Shown piece by piece: positions 6,161 through 6,468 of a stretch of DNA of 6,468 nt. The notes beneath the pieces were generated by a model. It worked only from the letters and a program-made list of their open reading frames with translations. It was not told the DNA's origin and searched no databases. The position numbers and the translations under genes are program-made. The stretch's first letter is position 1. Every line of letters starts with the position of its first letter. This DNA comes from Acidimicrobiia bacterium (GTDB taxonomy: Bacteria > Actinomycetota > Acidimicrobiia > Spongiisociales > UBA5794): NCBI GenBank assembly GCA_013695075.1, contig JACDBE010000175.1:1-6468 (forward strand), given 5' to 3'.

Positions 6161-6395
6161 TACCGTGTTCTCGACTCGGGACGAGCGCTCCTGTGCACCC
6201 GAGGACGGACCCGCTTAGGGCTGCTTCCTTCCGGACCTGACCCGGTTCACGGCGCTTCGCCGCCCAGGACCCGTCCGTCATCATCGATCGCACGGTGCTC
6301 GACCCGGATGGCACCCCACCCTCGGGCGGGGGTTCGGCCCCGCATGAAGGGGATTTCGGGTGCAGGGCACCCCTAGCGCCCCGCCTAGCACGGTA
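6161..6395 (-). ncRNA. ffs: Signal recognition particle RNA, large bacterial (Alu-containing) type
   Basis: RNA core of the SRP, which with Ffh targets nascent membrane proteins. On the minus strand the conserved domain reads GTCAGGTCCGGAAGGAAGCA, with GGAA tetraloop at 6232-6229 and the GTGAACC and CCCTAAGCGG flanks. It is closed by GGACGGGTCC (6276-6267) pairing with GGGTCCGTCC (6212-6203). Upstream lies an Alu domain resembling Bacillus scRNA: GTGCTAGGCGGGG; helix 3 AGGGG/CCCCT (6374-6370 with 6352-6348) around a TGCCCTGCACC loop; helix 4 GCGGGG/CCCCGC (6343-6338 with 6331-6326) with loop CCGAAC; then CCCGAGG. Helix 5 is supported by 6306-6297 pairing with 6186-6177 in nine of ten positions. 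The ends pair perfectly: TACCGTG (6395-6389) with CACGGTA (6167-6161). True ends may differ by a few bases; a core-only model would give about 6200-6280. Confidence 0.9.
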
Positions 6396-6401
6396 CGAGG
6401 A

Positions 6402-6407
6402 AGAGTA
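6402..6407 (-). promoter_or_regulatory. -10 element of the SRP RNA promoter
   Basis: On the minus strand TACTCT (TANNNT) ends six bases before position 6395, exactly where the terminal helix of the SRP RNA begins. Start-site spacing and RNA structure therefore agree. A convincing -35 hexamer is not seen at 16-18 bp upstream. Confidence 0.48.
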
Positions 6408-6432
6408 GCCAGCCGGCACCGCACTCGTGTTT

Positions 6433-6447
6433 CCCGCCAGTTGCGGG
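6433..6447. other. Small inverted repeat upstream of the SRP RNA, role unclear
   Basis: CCCGC (6433-6437) and GCGGG (6443-6447) form a 5-bp hairpin with a 5-base loop. It overlaps or sits just upstream of the -35 region of the SRP RNA promoter. It could be the terminator of a gene beyond the right edge reading on the minus strand, or chance in GC-rich DNA. No gene could be supported in 6408-6468. Confidence 0.2.
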
Positions 6448-6468
6448 GCGGCTGCGGCAGCACCGGGC

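Noticed and set aside
6200..6280. Annotating only a small 4.5S-type SRP RNA
   Set aside because: The upstream Alu-like segment, helix 5 pairings and perfect pairing of distant 5' and 3' ends are not explained by a small SRP RNA.
6311..6376. Possible tRNA-Ser or riboswitch upstream of the SRP core, suggested by GGTTCGG and nested hairpins
   Set aside because: No cloverleaf could be built and the T-loop A is missing; the same hairpins are accounted for by the Alu domain helices 3 and 4.
6090..6463. Short minus-strand open frames of 109 and 60 codons at the right end
   Set aside because: They overlap the structured SRP RNA and its promoter region and show no protein family features.

Overview
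The window is a high-GC chromosomal segment, densely coded and with ATGA stop/start overlaps between several genes. Its left half is the actinobacterial division/elongation cluster in the order fhaA-fhaB-pstP-rodA on the minus strand. The same order in Mycobacterium is followed by pbpA-pknA-pknB, which would lie beyond the left edge. An actinobacterium is therefore the likely host. The short FhaA, the soluble PstP and an Alu-containing SRP RNA suggest a deep lineage such as Acidimicrobiia rather than Mycobacterium or Streptomyces, but that placement is inference.

Layout. Positions 1-2580 (minus strand) hold four genes transcribed right to left: fhaA (DUF3662 + FHA), fhaB (membrane helix + FHA), pstP (PP2C phosphatase) and the N-terminal 263 codons of rodA, cut by the window edge. 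A short divergent intergenic region (2581-2663) carries a probable leaderless promoter for fhaA and an extended -10 for a tRNA-Leu(CAG) gene at 2664-2747 on the plus strand. Eleven bases after the tRNA a plus-strand gene run begins: an unrecognised single-pass membrane protein with a C-terminal CARDB-like domain, a DUF4446 membrane protein (ATGA overlap), seryl-tRNA synthetase, and a UbiE/COQ5 (MenG-like) methyltransferase. A hairpin just after the last stop codon is a candidate terminator.

The right end (about 6161-6395, minus strand) has no credible protein gene. It reads as a large, Bacillus-type signal recognition particle RNA. It has the standard domain with the GGAA tetraloop, a long helix 5, an Alu domain, and 5' and 3' ends that pair perfectly over 7 bp. 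A -10-like element sits exactly where it should for this 5' end.

How the parts work together: FhaA and FhaB are phosphothreonine readers, and PstP removes phosphates placed by PknA/PknB, so the left cluster links Ser/Thr phosphorylation to peptidoglycan synthesis by RodA. The right half supplies translation and export functions (tRNA-Leu, SerRS, SRP RNA), probably quinone methylation, and two uncharacterised membrane proteins. No mobile element, CRISPR array, phage gene or defence system was seen. The most noteworthy items are the Alu-type SRP RNA and the unassigned CARDB-like membrane protein.
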